From assembly GCF_014837065.1 (NCBI RefSeq), contig NZ_JACSPP010000010.1, forward strand, positions 20,856 through 84,855: a stretch of 64,000 nt of DNA, read 5' to 3'. The DNA comes from Phocaeicola intestinalis. Lineage in GTDB: Bacteria; Bacteroidota; Bacteroidia; Bacteroidales; Bacteroidaceae. The position numbers and the translations under genes were made by a program. This document shows positions 24,269-32,851 of the stretch, one piece after another. Every line of letters starts with the position of its first letter. Position 1 is the stretch's first letter. Under the pieces are notes generated by a model. That model did no database searches, was not told the DNA's origin, and was given only the letters and a program-made list of their open reading frames with translations.

Positions 24269-24883
24269 TCAGAAAGGAACGTACACGGAGAGCATGAGGT
24301 CGGACAGATGCCCTTTGCGTCCGTTTGCCGCTCCTTTGTTGAAATGCTTCAGCACGTCGAGGCATCCGTATTGGTAGGAGAGGGCAAGCTCGCAATGCTT
24401 TCCTGCGCGGTAGCCTATCTTTGCCAGTACGGGCAGGTCGAATACGGCTTGCGGGCGTACATAGAGGGTAGGCGCTATGCCCAGTCCGAAGAAGAACTTC
24501 TCGGTGATGCGGTAGTTCCAACTGGCTGCTAGGGAAATGGGCATGACGAACTCGCTGAACTCATCTCCTTCATTGCCGGTGTAAGTACCGTCTTGCTTAG
24601 AAAGGAACGGCACGTACTTTTGTGTGCTCATACCTTGGAATCCGATGGTGAGGTCGAGGTCGAAGAAGTGTTTCCGCTGGGGCAGGAAGCGTAAGCGGTA
24701 TCCTATCATCCCGTTTCCTTTCAGGTTATGGTCGTAGCGTAATTCGTTGGTAGGCGGAATAAGTTGCTTGCTGTCCTGCATGGGGAATCCGATACCTCCG
24801 CCGACTAACACTCCGTGTTCCACCTTCTGCGCGAAGGCGGAGGTGGAAAAGATTACTAACAATAAAAAGAATAACTTTTTCAT
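24269..24883 (-). CDS. Outer-membrane beta-barrel protein downstream of feoAB
   Basis: A 204-residue exported barrel protein: signal peptide (KKLFFLLLVIFSTSAFAQ), opening strand HGVLVGGGIGFPM, then strands such as MIGYRLRFLPQRKHFFDLDL and the closing strand DLMLSVYVPF. The start MKKLFF was chosen for the signal; an ATG nine codons upstream is also in frame. It is the last of three minus-strand genes after feoAB and the Cys-rich FeoB-associated protein, so a role linked to iron uptake is possible, but nothing in the sequence proves it. Confidence 0.75.
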   Translation of the reverse strand: MKKLFFLLLVIFSTSAFAQKVEHGVLVGGGIGFPMQDSKQLIPPTNELRYDHNLKGNGMIGYRLRFLPQRKHFFDLDLTIGFQGMSTQKYVPFLSKQDGTYTGNEGDEFSEFVMPISLAASWNYRITEKFFFGLGIAPTLYVRPQAVFDLPVLAKIGYRAGKHCELALSYQYGCLDVLKHFNKGAANGRKGHLSDLMLSVYVPF

Positions 24884-24980
24884 AACTTTGGCTTCTTTAA
24901 TTGGTTTCATCTGTATGACGGAAAGAAACCGGAAGCTCCCTATTGGCGGATAGTGAATATTCGTTAATCGGGCAATGTTT

Positions 24981-25145
24981 TCAAGGTTTCTTGTGTTTCC
25001 CTTTCTGGCATCCGGCACATCCGCATCCGCACCCGCAATCGGTTTGTCCCGGTTTCTTCTTCTTGAAGAACTTCAGGAAGTGCCGCCCTGCGTAAATGAC
25101 GCAGAGCAGCACGATGATATAAACAAGGATAGTTTGTGTGTCCAT
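24981..25145 (-). CDS. FeoB-associated Cys-rich membrane protein
   Basis: A 54-residue protein. Residues 3-20 form one membrane helix (TQTILVYIIVLLCVIYAG), followed by a basic stretch FLKFFKKKKPG and a Cys-rich tail with CGCGCGCAGC (about 37-46), which looks able to bind metal or an iron-sulfur species. Size, helix and Cys cluster match the small FeoB-associated proteins found beside feoB. It starts 94 nt after the feoAB stop, on the same strand; a word hairpin lies in that gap. Confidence 0.85.
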   Translation of the reverse strand: MDTQTILVYIIVLLCVIYAGRHFLKFFKKKKPGQTDCGCGCGCAGCQKGKHKKP

Positions 25146-25161
25146 GAGTTTTATTTTTAGG

Positions 25162-25236
25162 AACTAGGCACTAGTTGACCAGGTACTAGGTCTTTAATAG
25201 CATGTATTTATCTAATTAAAACCGATGTCAACTAGT
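25162..25236. repeat. Intergenic word hairpin (CTAGTTGAC type)
   Basis: AACTAGGCACTAGTTGACC (from 25162) and GTACTAGG form the left arm; GTCAACTAGT (25227-25236) is the right arm. The words are the same as at 15868-15975. It sits between feoAB and its Cys-rich partner and could form an intra-operon RNA hairpin. Confidence 0.65.
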
Positions 25237-25239
25237 CAA

Positions 25240-27720
25240 TTAAATAAATAATTTCCCTATCTGATGCACCGCAAACGCCACTATCCAGGCAAGTACGGTG
25301 GTATAGCAAGCCGCAAAAGCTGCCCACTTCCAGCTTCCCGACTCGTTCTTGATAGCCGCTATGGTGGCGATGCAGGGGAAGTATATCAGTACGAAGAGCA
25401 TATAGCCGTATGCCACTAAGGGCGTGATGGGGATGCGTTCGGAGAGATTGACATTCTCGATGTCTTCTTCGTTGGTGTAGAGTACGCCCAGCGTACTGAC
25501 CACCAGCTCTTTGGCTCCTACGCCCGACAAGATGCCGATGCCCATCTTCCAGTCGAATCCTAACGGTTCGATAACGGGCTCGATGGCTTTTCCTATCTGG
25601 CCGATGTAGGAGTTCTCCTGCTGTTCGGCGGTAGTTTCATACCGGTCGTGGTTGGGATAATATCCGAGGAACCAGATGATGATGGACGCTATCATGATGA
25701 TTCCTCCCATCTTCTTGAGGTATTGCGCGCCTTTTTCCCAGGTGTGGCGTGCCACCGATTTTGCCGTAGGCATACGGTAGGGTGGAAGTTCCATGACGAA
25801 AGGAGCATCTTCGCCTTTTACGATGAACTTGCTGAAGATGCGTGCCATGAGCACGGCGAGCAGGATGCCGGCTACGTAGAGCGAGAGCAATATCAGGCTG
25901 GCGTGGCTGGGGAAGAAGGCTCCTATCAATACCAGATAGATGGGCAGGCGGGCGCTGCACGACATCAGCGGGTTGATGAGCATGGTGACCAGGCGTGCCT
26001 TGCGGCTTTCGATGATGCGCGAAGCCATGATAGCCGGTACATTGCATCCGAAGCCCATGATGAGGGGGATGAACGACTTGCCGTGCAATCCCATTTTGTG
26101 CATGATTTTATCCATGATGAATGCCGCGCGTGCCATGTAACCCGTATCTTCCATGAACGAGATGAAGATGTAGAGCAGCAGGATGTTGGGCAAGAATACG
26201 ATGACGCCTCCCACACCTCCGATGATGCCATCGATGACCAAATCCTTGAGCGGGCCTGCGGGCATGTAATGTTCGGCCAGTGAACCGATTTGTGCTACCA
26301 GCCATTCAATCCACTCCTGCGGGTAGGCACCAAGGATGAAGGTGCACTCGAACATGATGTAAAGGAAAAGGAAGAAGATGGGGAAGCCCCATATCTTGTG
26401 GGTCACGATGCTGTCTACCACACGGGTGAATGCTTCGGTGTTCTGGTTCTTCTCCACGAAAGTTTCTTTCAGTGCGCCCGAGATAAAGCCGTATTTGGCA
26501 TCGGTGATGGCTTGTTCGCTGTCTTCGTTCATCGCCCGGCGGATGCGTTCGGCTTCCCTGTCGCGTATCTGGATGACTTCTGCGCCGTTGGGAAGGGTAG
26601 AGATGACGTGCTGCTCGATATCCTTGTCGTTTTCCAGCAGCTTGATGGCCAGGAAGCGGGTGGAGTATTTGTAACGGATGTTCTCGTTCTTGCAGATTTC
26701 TTTCTTTACGGCATCGATACTGCGCTCCAGTTCCGGCCCGTGGTTGATGTGGATGTGGCGGATATAGCTTTTCGAGTCAAACTCTTGTACTTCTTCTTCC
26801 TTGCTTCCGAACTTGTGGTCGGGCGCGTACTGGTCGTGCCATTGGCGTAGTTCGCGCAGGGCTTCATTCTTGATCTCATCTTTTTGCCCCATGAAGTCGG
26901 CACCTTCGTATAGCCCGATGATGACGTGGAAAAGTGTGTCGATACCTTTTCCTGTGCGGCTTACGGTGGGCACCATAGGTACGCCTAACAGTTGCCCCAG
27001 TGTTTTATGGTCGAGGGTATTTCCGCTATGCTCCAGTGCGTCGTACATGTTGAGTGCCACCACCATGCGCACATTCATGTCGATGAGTTGGGTGGTGAGA
27101 TAGAGGTTGCGCTCCAAGTTGCCTGCATCCACTACGTTGATAATGACGTCGGGTGTCTCATCGATGATGTGCTTACGCACGTAAAGTTCTTCGGGACTGT
27201 ATGCCGAGAGCGAATAGGTGCCCGGCAGGTCGACCAGCCGGAAGTGATAGCCTTGGAAATCGAAATGCCCTTCTTTGGCATCTACCGTTACTCCGCTATA
27301 GTTGCCTACATGTTCGTGCGCTCCCGAAGCGATGTTGAAAAGTGAAGTCTTGCCGCAGTTGGGGTTCCCCACCAGTGCCACGTTGATGGTGCGCCGTTTG
27401 CCCTGTGCTATTTCCTTCAGCTTTTCTTCGGATACGGGAATGTCTTCTTCGATGGGGTTGAGCACCCGGTCTTCGTGCATGGAGGCGCGTGCTTCTTCTT
27501 CGCTCATCACTTCAATCATCTCTGCCTCTTGCCGGCGGAGTGAAATCTCGTATCCCATGATTTTGTATTTGATAGGGTCTTTCAGCGGTGCGTTCAGCAG
27601 TACTTCCACCGTCTTTCCCTTGATGAAGCCCATCTCGATGATGCGCCGGCGGAATCCTCCGTGCCCCATTACCTTGATGATGACTCCTTTTTCTCCAGTT
27701 TTAAGTTCTGATAGTCTCAT
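25240..27720 (-). CDS. feoB: FeoA-FeoB fusion ferrous iron transporter
   Basis: An 826-residue inner-membrane Fe(II) importer. Residues about 1-72 are a FeoA SH3-like domain (MRLSELKTGEKGVIIKVMG, IEMGFIKGKTVEVL). A FeoB G domain follows with G1 GNPNCGKTSLFN (about 117), G3 DLPGTYSLSAYSPEE and G4 NMYD. The rest is the polytopic permease with GFGCNVPAIMASR and GVGAKELVVSTLGVLY, the paired Gate motifs. FeoA-FeoB fusion is common in Bacteroidetes. The gene leads a run with the FeoB-associated protein and a barrel protein. Divergent tilS lies upstream. Confidence 0.95.
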   Translation of the reverse strand: MRLSELKTGEKGVIIKVMGHGGFRRRIIEMGFIKGKTVEVLLNAPLKDPIKYKIMGYEISLRRQEAEMIEVMSEEEARASMHEDRVLNPIEEDIPVSEEKLKEIAQGKRRTINVALVGNPNCGKTSLFNIASGAHEHVGNYSGVTVDAKEGHFDFQGYHFRLVDLPGTYSLSAYSPEELYVRKHIIDETPDVIINVVDAGNLERNLYLTTQLIDMNVRMVVALNMYDALEHSGNTLDHKTLGQLLGVPMVPTVSRTGKGIDTLFHVIIGLYEGADFMGQKDEIKNEALRELRQWHDQYAPDHKFGSKEEEVQEFDSKSYIRHIHINHGPELERSIDAVKKEICKNENIRYKYSTRFLAIKLLENDKDIEQHVISTLPNGAEVIQIRDREAERIRRAMNEDSEQAITDAKYGFISGALKETFVEKNQNTEAFTRVVDSIVTHKIWGFPIFFLFLYIMFECTFILGAYPQEWIEWLVAQIGSLAEHYMPAGPLKDLVIDGIIGGVGGVIVFLPNILLLYIFISFMEDTGYMARAAFIMDKIMHKMGLHGKSFIPLIMGFGCNVPAIMASRIIESRKARLVTMLINPLMSCSARLPIYLVLIGAFFPSHASLILLSLYVAGILLAVLMARIFSKFIVKGEDAPFVMELPPYRMPTAKSVARHTWEKGAQYLKKMGGIIMIASIIIWFLGYYPNHDRYETTAEQQENSYIGQIGKAIEPVIEPLGFDWKMGIGILSGVGAKELVVSTLGVLYTNEEDIENVNLSERIPITPLVAYGYMLFVLIYFPCIATIAAIKNESGSWKWAAFAACYTTVLAWIVAFAVHQIGKLFI

Positions 27721-27740
27721 AGTTGCCGTTTATTTTGCGG

Positions 27741-27748
27741 CAAAGATA
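27741..27748 (-). promoter_or_regulatory. Bacteroidetes -7 box, feoAB
   Basis: TATCTTTG on the minus strand fits TAnnTTTG, 20 nt upstream of the start. No Fur-box-like palindrome is obvious around it. Confidence 0.55.
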
Positions 27749-27919
27749 TAGGATAGATTTTTGCTATGCAAGTTATTTAGATTGTTTTTAAATAGAATGC
27801 AAAGAAGTTGCATCGGTTTTCGCTTCAGAATGTATGTATATGGGGTGTTGGGAGCACTTATCTGCAAGAGGTTTTGCACATAGGTGCATGAGGCATTGCA
27901 TATAGTCAGGTATTTTTCT

Positions 27920-27927
27920 TATCTTTG
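27920..27927 (+). promoter_or_regulatory. Bacteroidetes -7 box abutting tilS
   Basis: TATCTTTG fits TAnnTTTG and ends only 4 nt before the tilS ATG (27932), so the mRNA would be leaderless or nearly so if this box is used. Confidence 0.5.
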
Positions 27928-27931
27928 CTTT

Positions 27932-29230
27932 ATGTTTAAAAGGAAGATATTGCGATTTGTCCGCGAGAAAGATTTGTTTGCCGGAGGTGATACGGTTGTG
28001 GTGGCACTGAGTGGGGGAGCCGACTCGGTAGCTTTGTTGCGTGTGCTGGTGGAATCGGGTGTACGATGTGTGGCAGCCCATTGTAATTTCCATTTGCGCG
28101 GGACGGAATCGGACCGGGATGAGGCTTTTGTGCGGACTTTGTGTGCAAGGTTGGAAGTGCCTTTGCATGTGGCTGATTTTGATACGAAGGCATATACCGC
28201 TGCGCATCATGTCTCGGTAGAGATGGCAGCACGCGAGCTTCGTTATGCTTGGTTCGAACAAATCCGTATGCAAGAGCAAGCGCAGGCAATCGCTGTGGCT
28301 CATCATCGTGACGATAGCGTAGAGACTTTCTTGTTGAATCTGGTTCGGGGAACAGGCATACAGGGATTGAAAGGCATTGCGGCAAAGAACGGCAAGGTGG
28401 TGCGTCCGCTTCTGGAGGTGAGCCGTGAGGAGATTTTGTGCTATCTGAAGCAGTTGGGGCAGGACTATGTGACCGACAGTACTAATGCAAAGGATGTGTT
28501 TATGCGTAATAAAATACGGCTCGATGTGCTTCCGCTATTGAAAGAAATCAATCCGTCGGTAAGCGAGACCATCGCCGGGACCGCGCGTAGGCTTGCTGAT
28601 GTAGAGGCGGTCTATCGTTCGGCAATGGAAGAGTCTTGCAAGCGGGTAAAGGATGATGAAGGGCGCATTCATATCAGTTCTGTGCTGCGGGAAGTGTCTC
28701 CGCAGGCGGTTTTGTTCGAATTGTTGCATCCGCTGGGATTCAATTCGGCGCAACTGAATGATATTTACCGTAGCTTGGATGGAGAATCGGGCAGGTTGTT
28801 TTATTCGGCGGATTATGTGGTTCTGCGCGACCGTGATTGCCTGCTGGTCAGAAAACGGGAAGAAACGGAAGAAGTGGTATGGACTTTGCAGCAGGAAACG
28901 GTTGAGGTGAATGCAGGCTTCCAAGTGCCGAAAGATGTGCATGTGGCTTGTCTGGATGCTTCGAAGGTAAAGGCTCCGCTGGTATTGCGTAAATGGCAGG
29001 CGGGCGATAAGTTCGTTCCCTTTGGTATGCGTGGATTCAAGAAGGTGCGCGACTATTTGCGCGACCGCAAGTACTCTTTGTTTGATAAAGAAAACCAATA
29101 TGTGGTGTGTGCCGGTGATGATATCGTATGGCTGGTAAACGAACGTACCGATAATCGTTTCCGGGTAACGGGACAGACCCATCGGGTATTGATGTTGCGG
29201 GTAAAAAAAGATACTCCAGCCATTCTCTAA
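27932..29230 (+). CDS. tilS: tRNA(Ile)-lysidine synthase
   Basis: A 432-residue tRNA-modifying enzyme that converts C34 of tRNA-Ile(CAU) to lysidine. The PP-loop ATP motif SGGADS lies near residue 27, with AHCNFHLRGTESDRDE and VAHHRDDSVETFLLNL following. The C-terminal TilS_C-type region (LVLRKWQAGDKFVPFGMRG) is intact. The start MFKRKIL is needed because no other ATG lies between the promoter box and the conserved core. The last codons (KKDTPAIL then stop) fall in a hairpin repeated at 53600-53635, so the 3' end appears to have been overprinted by a repeat. Confidence 0.93.
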   Translation: MFKRKILRFVREKDLFAGGDTVVVALSGGADSVALLRVLVESGVRCVAAHCNFHLRGTESDRDEAFVRTLCARLEVPLHVADFDTKAYTAAHHVSVEMAARELRYAWFEQIRMQEQAQAIAVAHHRDDSVETFLLNLVRGTGIQGLKGIAAKNGKVVRPLLEVSREEILCYLKQLGQDYVTDSTNAKDVFMRNKIRLDVLPLLKEINPSVSETIAGTARRLADVEAVYRSAMEESCKRVKDDEGRIHISSVLREVSPQAVLFELLHPLGFNSAQLNDIYRSLDGESGRLFYSADYVVLRDRDCLLVRKREETEEVVWTLQQETVEVNAGFQVPKDVHVACLDASKVKAPLVLRKWQAGDKFVPFGMRGFKKVRDYLRDRKYSLFDKENQYVVCAGDDIVWLVNERTDNRFRVTGQTHRVLMLRVKKDTPAIL

Positions 29231-29239
29231 TGGTTGGAG
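29204..29239. repeat. 36-nt hairpin repeat overlapping the tilS stop
   Basis: These 36 nt are identical to 53600-53635. The arms CTCCAGCCATT and AATGGTTGGAG pair over 11 bp with loop CTCT. The tilS stop codon (29228-29230) lies in the loop/right arm. At 53600 the same sequence looks like a working terminator for a minus-strand operon. Confidence 0.85.
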
Positions 29240-29392
29240 CAGTCTTTATAGGGCGTTTTTAAAGGTCGTTTCCCTGTCGCTCCAGGGTAAGAAAAATGTT
29301 ATGAGCATTTATAATCAAATTCCCCAAGCCATATAATTGAAGTATTTGATTGGGTTGCGTTATTAATCCAGATAGCTTCCTTTTATAGTTTC

Positions 29393-29480
29393 CATCTCAA
29401 AACCGTACGTTCTTGATATGGAAACCGTATGTTTTCGATATGGAAACCGTACGGTTTCCATATGGAGAACGTAAAAGGAA
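29393..29480. repeat. 22-bp-period palindromic array (GATATGGAAACCGTACG)
   Basis: Four units start at 29393, 29415, 29437 and 29459, an exact 22-bp period. The two middle units read GATATGGAAACCGTATG and GATATGGAAACCGTACG; the outer two are diverged. TATGGAAACCGTACGG continues into its own complement (CCGTTTCCATA type). It lies downstream of tilS with no coding sequence. Confidence 0.75.
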
Positions 29481-29555
29481 GACAGCCTGAAACAGATATT
29501 GAACCTTTCAATCATACATTGATTCATATCCGCAAAACAAATTTATCAGAAAAAT

Positions 29556-29753
29556 TAAGAAGCTGTTTTGGATTTATCGTGCGATGATTTGGGATGAGTT
29601 TTTGAGGCATTTTCGCTTCTGTGATGAGGAAGATAGCGGGCTATCTGACGAAGAACAGGAGCGAAAAGGACCAAAAAATCGCCCAAAGCACACACGAAAA
29701 CGGATACATCAAGCCAAGAAAAACTTTTTGGAGAAATTCAAAACAGCTTCTAA
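29556..29753 (+). mobile_element. 192-bp MITE, copy B, with TAA target duplication
   Basis: The element is 29559-29750, flanked by TAA at 29556-29558 and 29751-29753. It is the inverse of copy A at 4488-4679, with 3 differences in 192 positions. The ends are GAAGCTGTTTTGGATTT and AAATTCAAAACAGCTTC. No transposase is encoded; the open frame running through it is not supported as a gene. It lies in the 840-nt gap between tilS and tRNA-Lys. Confidence 0.85.
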
Positions 29754-29916
29754 GAGCCTGTCCTTTTATGGAATGTTCTTCAAAACCTTATTCCATTTAT
29801 TGATATGCTTCCTGCCTGTTGTCATTTTGCTGTTTTCCTATATCCGACTCCTTATAGAGGGTTTTAGTGCCAAGTTGCATATCGCAAAACGCAGAAAATC
29901 AGGTTGGTATGGTATA

Positions 29917-29958
29917 AATAGGTGGACTTTGTTCCGGTGGAAATCAAGTCCACCTATT
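29917..29958. other. Isolated 13-bp hairpin
   Basis: AATAGGTGGACTT (29917-29929) and its exact complement AAGTCCACCTATT (29946-29958) form a strong stem with a 16-nt loop. It is followed on the plus strand by CACCTGTTTTTA. It could be a terminator, but no plus-strand gene directly precedes it. Nothing else supported is seen between the MITE and the tRNA terminator. Confidence 0.5.
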
Positions 29959-30000
29959 TCACCTGTTTTTATTGTCCCATTTTGCCCCGAAATGCAGGTG

Positions 30001-30045
30001 GGAGATAAAAGAAAAACCGCTGATAATGATTGATTATCAGCGGTT
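30001..30045 (-). terminator. Rho-independent terminator of tRNA-Lys
   Basis: AACCGCTGATAAT (from 30015) pairs with ATTATCAGCGGTT (to 30045). On the minus strand the hairpin is followed by TTTTCTTTTATC (complement of 30001-30014). It lies 25 nt beyond the tRNA 3' end. Confidence 0.75.
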
Positions 30046-30070
30046 CTCATTGTTTTGCTTTTTGTTTGAG

Positions 30071-30143
30071 TGATCCGCTTGGGGCTCGAACCCAAGACCC
30101 CAACATTAAAAGTGTTGTGCTCTACCTGCTGAGCTAGCGAATC
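30071..30143 (-). tRNA. tRNA-Lys (TTT)
   Basis: A 73-nt cloverleaf on the minus strand. The acceptor GATTCGC pairs with GCGGATC, the discriminator is A, the anticodon arm CAACA-CTTTTAA-TGTTG gives anticodon TTT, and the T arm is CTTGG-GTTCGAG-CCCAAG-like. The 3' CCA is not encoded. Confidence 0.95.
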
Positions 30144-30264
30144 AAACCTGTTTTTGCCATCATTTCTGATTGCGGGTGCAAAGATAGACACTTTTCTTGA
30201 ACTGGCAAAACTTTTGAAGTTTTTTTTCTGATTATTTCATTTTTCGGTTCTTTCCCCGACCTCC

Positions 30265-30870
30265 TTACTCTGTTTCCCTACCAGATTTCCCTCGTAACGC
30301 TTTTTGGTAACATCTCCGGCATAAAGGCTCGTATTCTTCTTTTTCGCCAAGCAACACACGCTTGTCATCCGCTACCGTGCGGTGAGAAATATATGCCAAA
30401 TCACCACATTTCACACAAATAGCATGCACTTTCGTCACTTCATCGGCTATGGCACACAATCCGGGTATCGGACCGAAAGGAACACCTTTGTAATCCATAT
30501 CCAAACCGGCGATGATAACCCGTACCCCGCGGTTGGCCAGTTCGTTGCAGATACCTATCAAGCCTTCATCAAAGAATTGTGCTTCATCAATACCAACCAC
30601 ATCAATTTCGGAGCCAAGCAAAAGAATGCTCGCTGATGTTTCTACCGGAGTTGACTTAATGGAATTATTATCGTGTGACACCACTTCCGCCTCCGAATAG
30701 CGTGTGTCGATAGCTGGTTTGAATATTTCTACTTGTTGACGAGCAAACATTGCACGCTTCAGGCGGCGTATCAGTTCTTCAGTTTTACCCGAAAACATCG
30801 AACCGCATATCACCTCAATTCGTCCACGACGAAAAGTCTCTTGTGTATGGTCTTCTGAAAATACTACCAT
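30265..30870 (-). CDS. tdk: Thymidine kinase
   Basis: A 201-residue type II thymidine kinase that phosphorylates thymidine in nucleotide salvage. Motifs: P-loop [11 protein letters not shown] (about 24-34), Walker [10 protein letters not shown] with the catalytic Glu, the lasso region [10 protein letters not shown], and two zinc CxxC pairs (CVKCGD and CRRCY). Length is normal. It has its own promoter box at 30903-30910 and is divergent from rsmI. Confidence 0.95.
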   Translation of the reverse strand: MVVFSEDHTQETFRRGRIEVICGSMFSGKTEELIRRLKRAMFARQQVEIFKPAIDTRYSEAEVVSHDNNSIKSTPVETSASILLLGSEIDVVGIDEAQFFDEGLIGICNELANRGVRVIIAGLDMDYKGVPFGPIPGLCAIADEVTKVHAICVKCGDLAYISHRTVADDKRVLLGEKEEYEPLCRRCYQKALRGKSGRETE

Positions 30871-30902
30871 GATATGATCTTCTGTTTGAATAATTGCGGT
30901 TG

Positions 30903-30910
30903 CAAAAGTA
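30903..30910 (-). promoter_or_regulatory. Bacteroidetes -7 box, tdk
   Basis: TACTTTTG on the minus strand fits TAnnTTTG, 32 nt upstream of the start. Confidence 0.55.
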
Positions 30911-31025
30911 CGTTTTCTAAAGTAAAAAAGGATACAGTCCAGACTAAAAAACGATGTTTTAGGCTAGAATAATACAACTTCTGTTAAATAATGGAGCAAA
31001 TTAACACATACAATCAAAAACTTTC

Positions 31026-31033
31026 TACCTTTG
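31026..31033 (+). promoter_or_regulatory. Bacteroidetes -7 box, rsmI
   Basis: TACCTTTG fits TAnnTTTG and ends 11 nt before ATG 31045 and 20 nt before ATG 31054, so a short leader is expected and the 31054 start is preferred. Confidence 0.55.
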
Positions 31034-31053
31034 CTATATTATAAATGACAAAT

Positions 31054-31728
31054 ATGGGTAAACTGTATGTAGTACCTACTCCAGTAGGCAATTTAGAAGA
31101 CATGACATTGCGTGCCATACGGGTGCTGAAAGAGGTCGACTTGATTTTAGCGGAAGACACCCGCACATCGGGTATTCTGCTGAAGCACTTCGAAATCAAG
31201 AACGCCCTGCAATCTTACCATAAGTTCAATGAACATCAGGTACTGGAGAGCATCATCACGCGGCTCAAGGCTGGAGAAAACATCGCCTTGATATCGGATG
31301 CAGGCACGCCAGGCATTTCCGACCCGGGATTTCTGGTTGTCCGCGAATGCGTAAGGAACGGCATCGAAGTGCAATGCCTGCCGGGGGCAACAGCCTTTGT
31401 TCCGGCATTAGTAGCCTCAGGACTGCCGGATGAACGCTTCTGTTTCGAAGGTTTCTTGCCTCAGAAAAAAGGACGGATGACACGTTTGAACTCACTGGCA
31501 GAAGAGACACGGACGATGATATTTTATGAATCTCCATACAGGCTGGTAAAAACCTTAACCCAATTCGCCGAACTTTTCGGTGAAGAACGGCAGGTCTCTG
31601 TTTGTCGGGAAATTTCAAAAATACATGAGGAAAGCGTACGAGGGACGCTTGCAGAAGTAATAGCGCATTTCACCGTTGCCGAACCTAAAGGAGAAATTGT
31701 AATCATACTTGCAGGGAAAGAAAAATAA
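31054..31728 (+). CDS. rsmI: 16S rRNA (cytidine-1402-2'-O)-methyltransferase
   Basis: A 224-residue SAM-dependent methyltransferase of the tetrapyrrole-methylase fold, which methylates C1402 in the ribosomal decoding centre. RsmI motifs: YVVPTPVGNLEDMTLRAI at the N terminus, AEDTRTSGILLKHF, SDAGTPGISDPGF and PGATAFVPALVASGLP. Start MGKLYV was chosen, matching the family N terminus; MTNM three codons earlier is in frame. It is slightly short at the C terminus compared with the roughly 280-residue proteobacterial form, as is usual for this group. The coiled-coil lipoprotein gene follows after 29 nt and may be co-transcribed. Confidence 0.93.
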   Translation: MGKLYVVPTPVGNLEDMTLRAIRVLKEVDLILAEDTRTSGILLKHFEIKNALQSYHKFNEHQVLESIITRLKAGENIALISDAGTPGISDPGFLVVRECVRNGIEVQCLPGATAFVPALVASGLPDERFCFEGFLPQKKGRMTRLNSLAEETRTMIFYESPYRLVKTLTQFAELFGEERQVSVCREISKIHEESVRGTLAEVIAHFTVAEPKGEIVIILAGKEK

Positions 31729-31757
31729 AAGTATAAATTCTAAACAGATAAGAAACT

Positions 31758-32612
31758 ATGAAGAAAGTTGTTTTATTTTCGCTATGCGCAGCAGCCTTAT
31801 TGGCTTCCTGTACAAATTCGGGGCAGAAAAAAGACGCATTACAAGTTCAAAACGACTCATTGATGCTGGAATTGTCTAATCGGGATGCAGAACTCGATGA
31901 GATTATGGGAGCTTTCAACGAGATACAAGAAGGCTTCCGCGAAATTAATGAAGCCGAAAACCGTGTTGACTTGAAAGGTGATGCAATGGAAAGCAAATCG
32001 AGTGCAGAGAAAATCAAGGAAGATATCCGTTTCATCAGCCAGAAATTGCAAGCCAATCGTGCACGAATTGCAGAACTGGAGAAACAGCTGCAAAATAGCA
32101 ACTACCAGTCTGCACAACTGAAAAAAGCAATCCAGAACCTGACCGCTGAACTGGAATCGAAACAAAAGCAAATAGAAACCTTGCAGGCAGAACTGGCTTC
32201 GAAAAACATCCGCATTGCTGAACTGGATGAAGCTGTAGCCGACTTGAACAAAAACGTAGACGAACTGACGGCAGAAAATGAAGCCAAAACGGAAACTGTA
32301 GTGGCACAAGACAAGGCACTGAATACTGCCTGGTATGTATTCGGAACAAAATCGGAACTGAAAGACCAGAAAATCCTGAAACGTGGAGATGTATTAAAAG
32401 ATAACGAATTTAACAAGGATTATTTTACTGAAATTGATATCCGTCAGGACAAAGAAATCAAACTTTACTCCAAACGCGCTGAACTGCTGACCACACATCC
32501 TGAAGGTTCATACGAACTGGTAAAAGATGACAAAGGACAGTTGACTCTGAAAATCACAAACCCCAGCCAGTTCTGGAGTGTATCACGCTATCTGGTTATC
32601 CAAGTACGTTAA
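31758..32612 (+). CDS. Coiled-coil lipoprotein
   Basis: A 284-residue exported lipoprotein. The signal peptide MKKVVLFSLCAAALLASC ends in the lipobox LASC. Residues about 30-190 are strongly heptad-patterned and predicted coiled coil (AELEKQLQNSNYQSAQLKK, ELESKQKQIETLQAEL, ELDEAVADLNKNVDEL). The C-terminal 90 residues are a small beta-rich domain (YVFGTKSELKDQKILKRGDV, DIRQDKEIKLYSKRAELLTTHP). The layout recalls Bacteroidetes proteins of unknown function, perhaps envelope spacers. A strong terminator follows at 32631-32666. Confidence 0.78.
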   Translation: MKKVVLFSLCAAALLASCTNSGQKKDALQVQNDSLMLELSNRDAELDEIMGAFNEIQEGFREINEAENRVDLKGDAMESKSSAEKIKEDIRFISQKLQANRARIAELEKQLQNSNYQSAQLKKAIQNLTAELESKQKQIETLQAELASKNIRIAELDEAVADLNKNVDELTAENEAKTETVVAQDKALNTAWYVFGTKSELKDQKILKRGDVLKDNEFNKDYFTEIDIRQDKEIKLYSKRAELLTTHPEGSYELVKDDKGQLTLKITNPSQFWSVSRYLVIQVR

Positions 32613-32630
32613 CACGGCTCATATTAAACA

Positions 32631-32668
32631 ATGAATTGTGCCCGATAAATGTTGGGCACAATTCATTT
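32631..32668. terminator. Strong terminator hairpin
   Basis: ATGAATTGTGCCC (32631-32643) and its exact complement GGGCACAATTCAT (32654-32666) form a 13-bp stem with a 10-nt loop, followed by TTTACATG on the plus strand. It ends the rsmI-lipoprotein transcript. Confidence 0.75.
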
Positions 32669-32851
32669 TACATGTTCTCTCACACCAACACTTCGGAGTT
32701 GTTTTGAATTTCTCCAAACAAAATTATCCAATCTGATATAGCCAAATACCTAAGTTTATCTTTATTTATCCAAACAATTATTCATTTTATAAGGTAAGTT
32801 CTCATTTTTTTTAGCTAACTTGCAATCCGAAATCAGCATAAACAAAAACAA

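Noticed and set aside
24975..25160. Plus-strand frame opposite the FeoB-associated protein
   Set aside because: The minus strand encodes the small TM/Cys-rich protein expected next to feoB.
29584..30033. 149-codon frame crossing the MITE, copy B
   Set aside because: The frame arises from MITE sequence plus adjoining DNA; copy A has only short frames, and no transposase motif is present.
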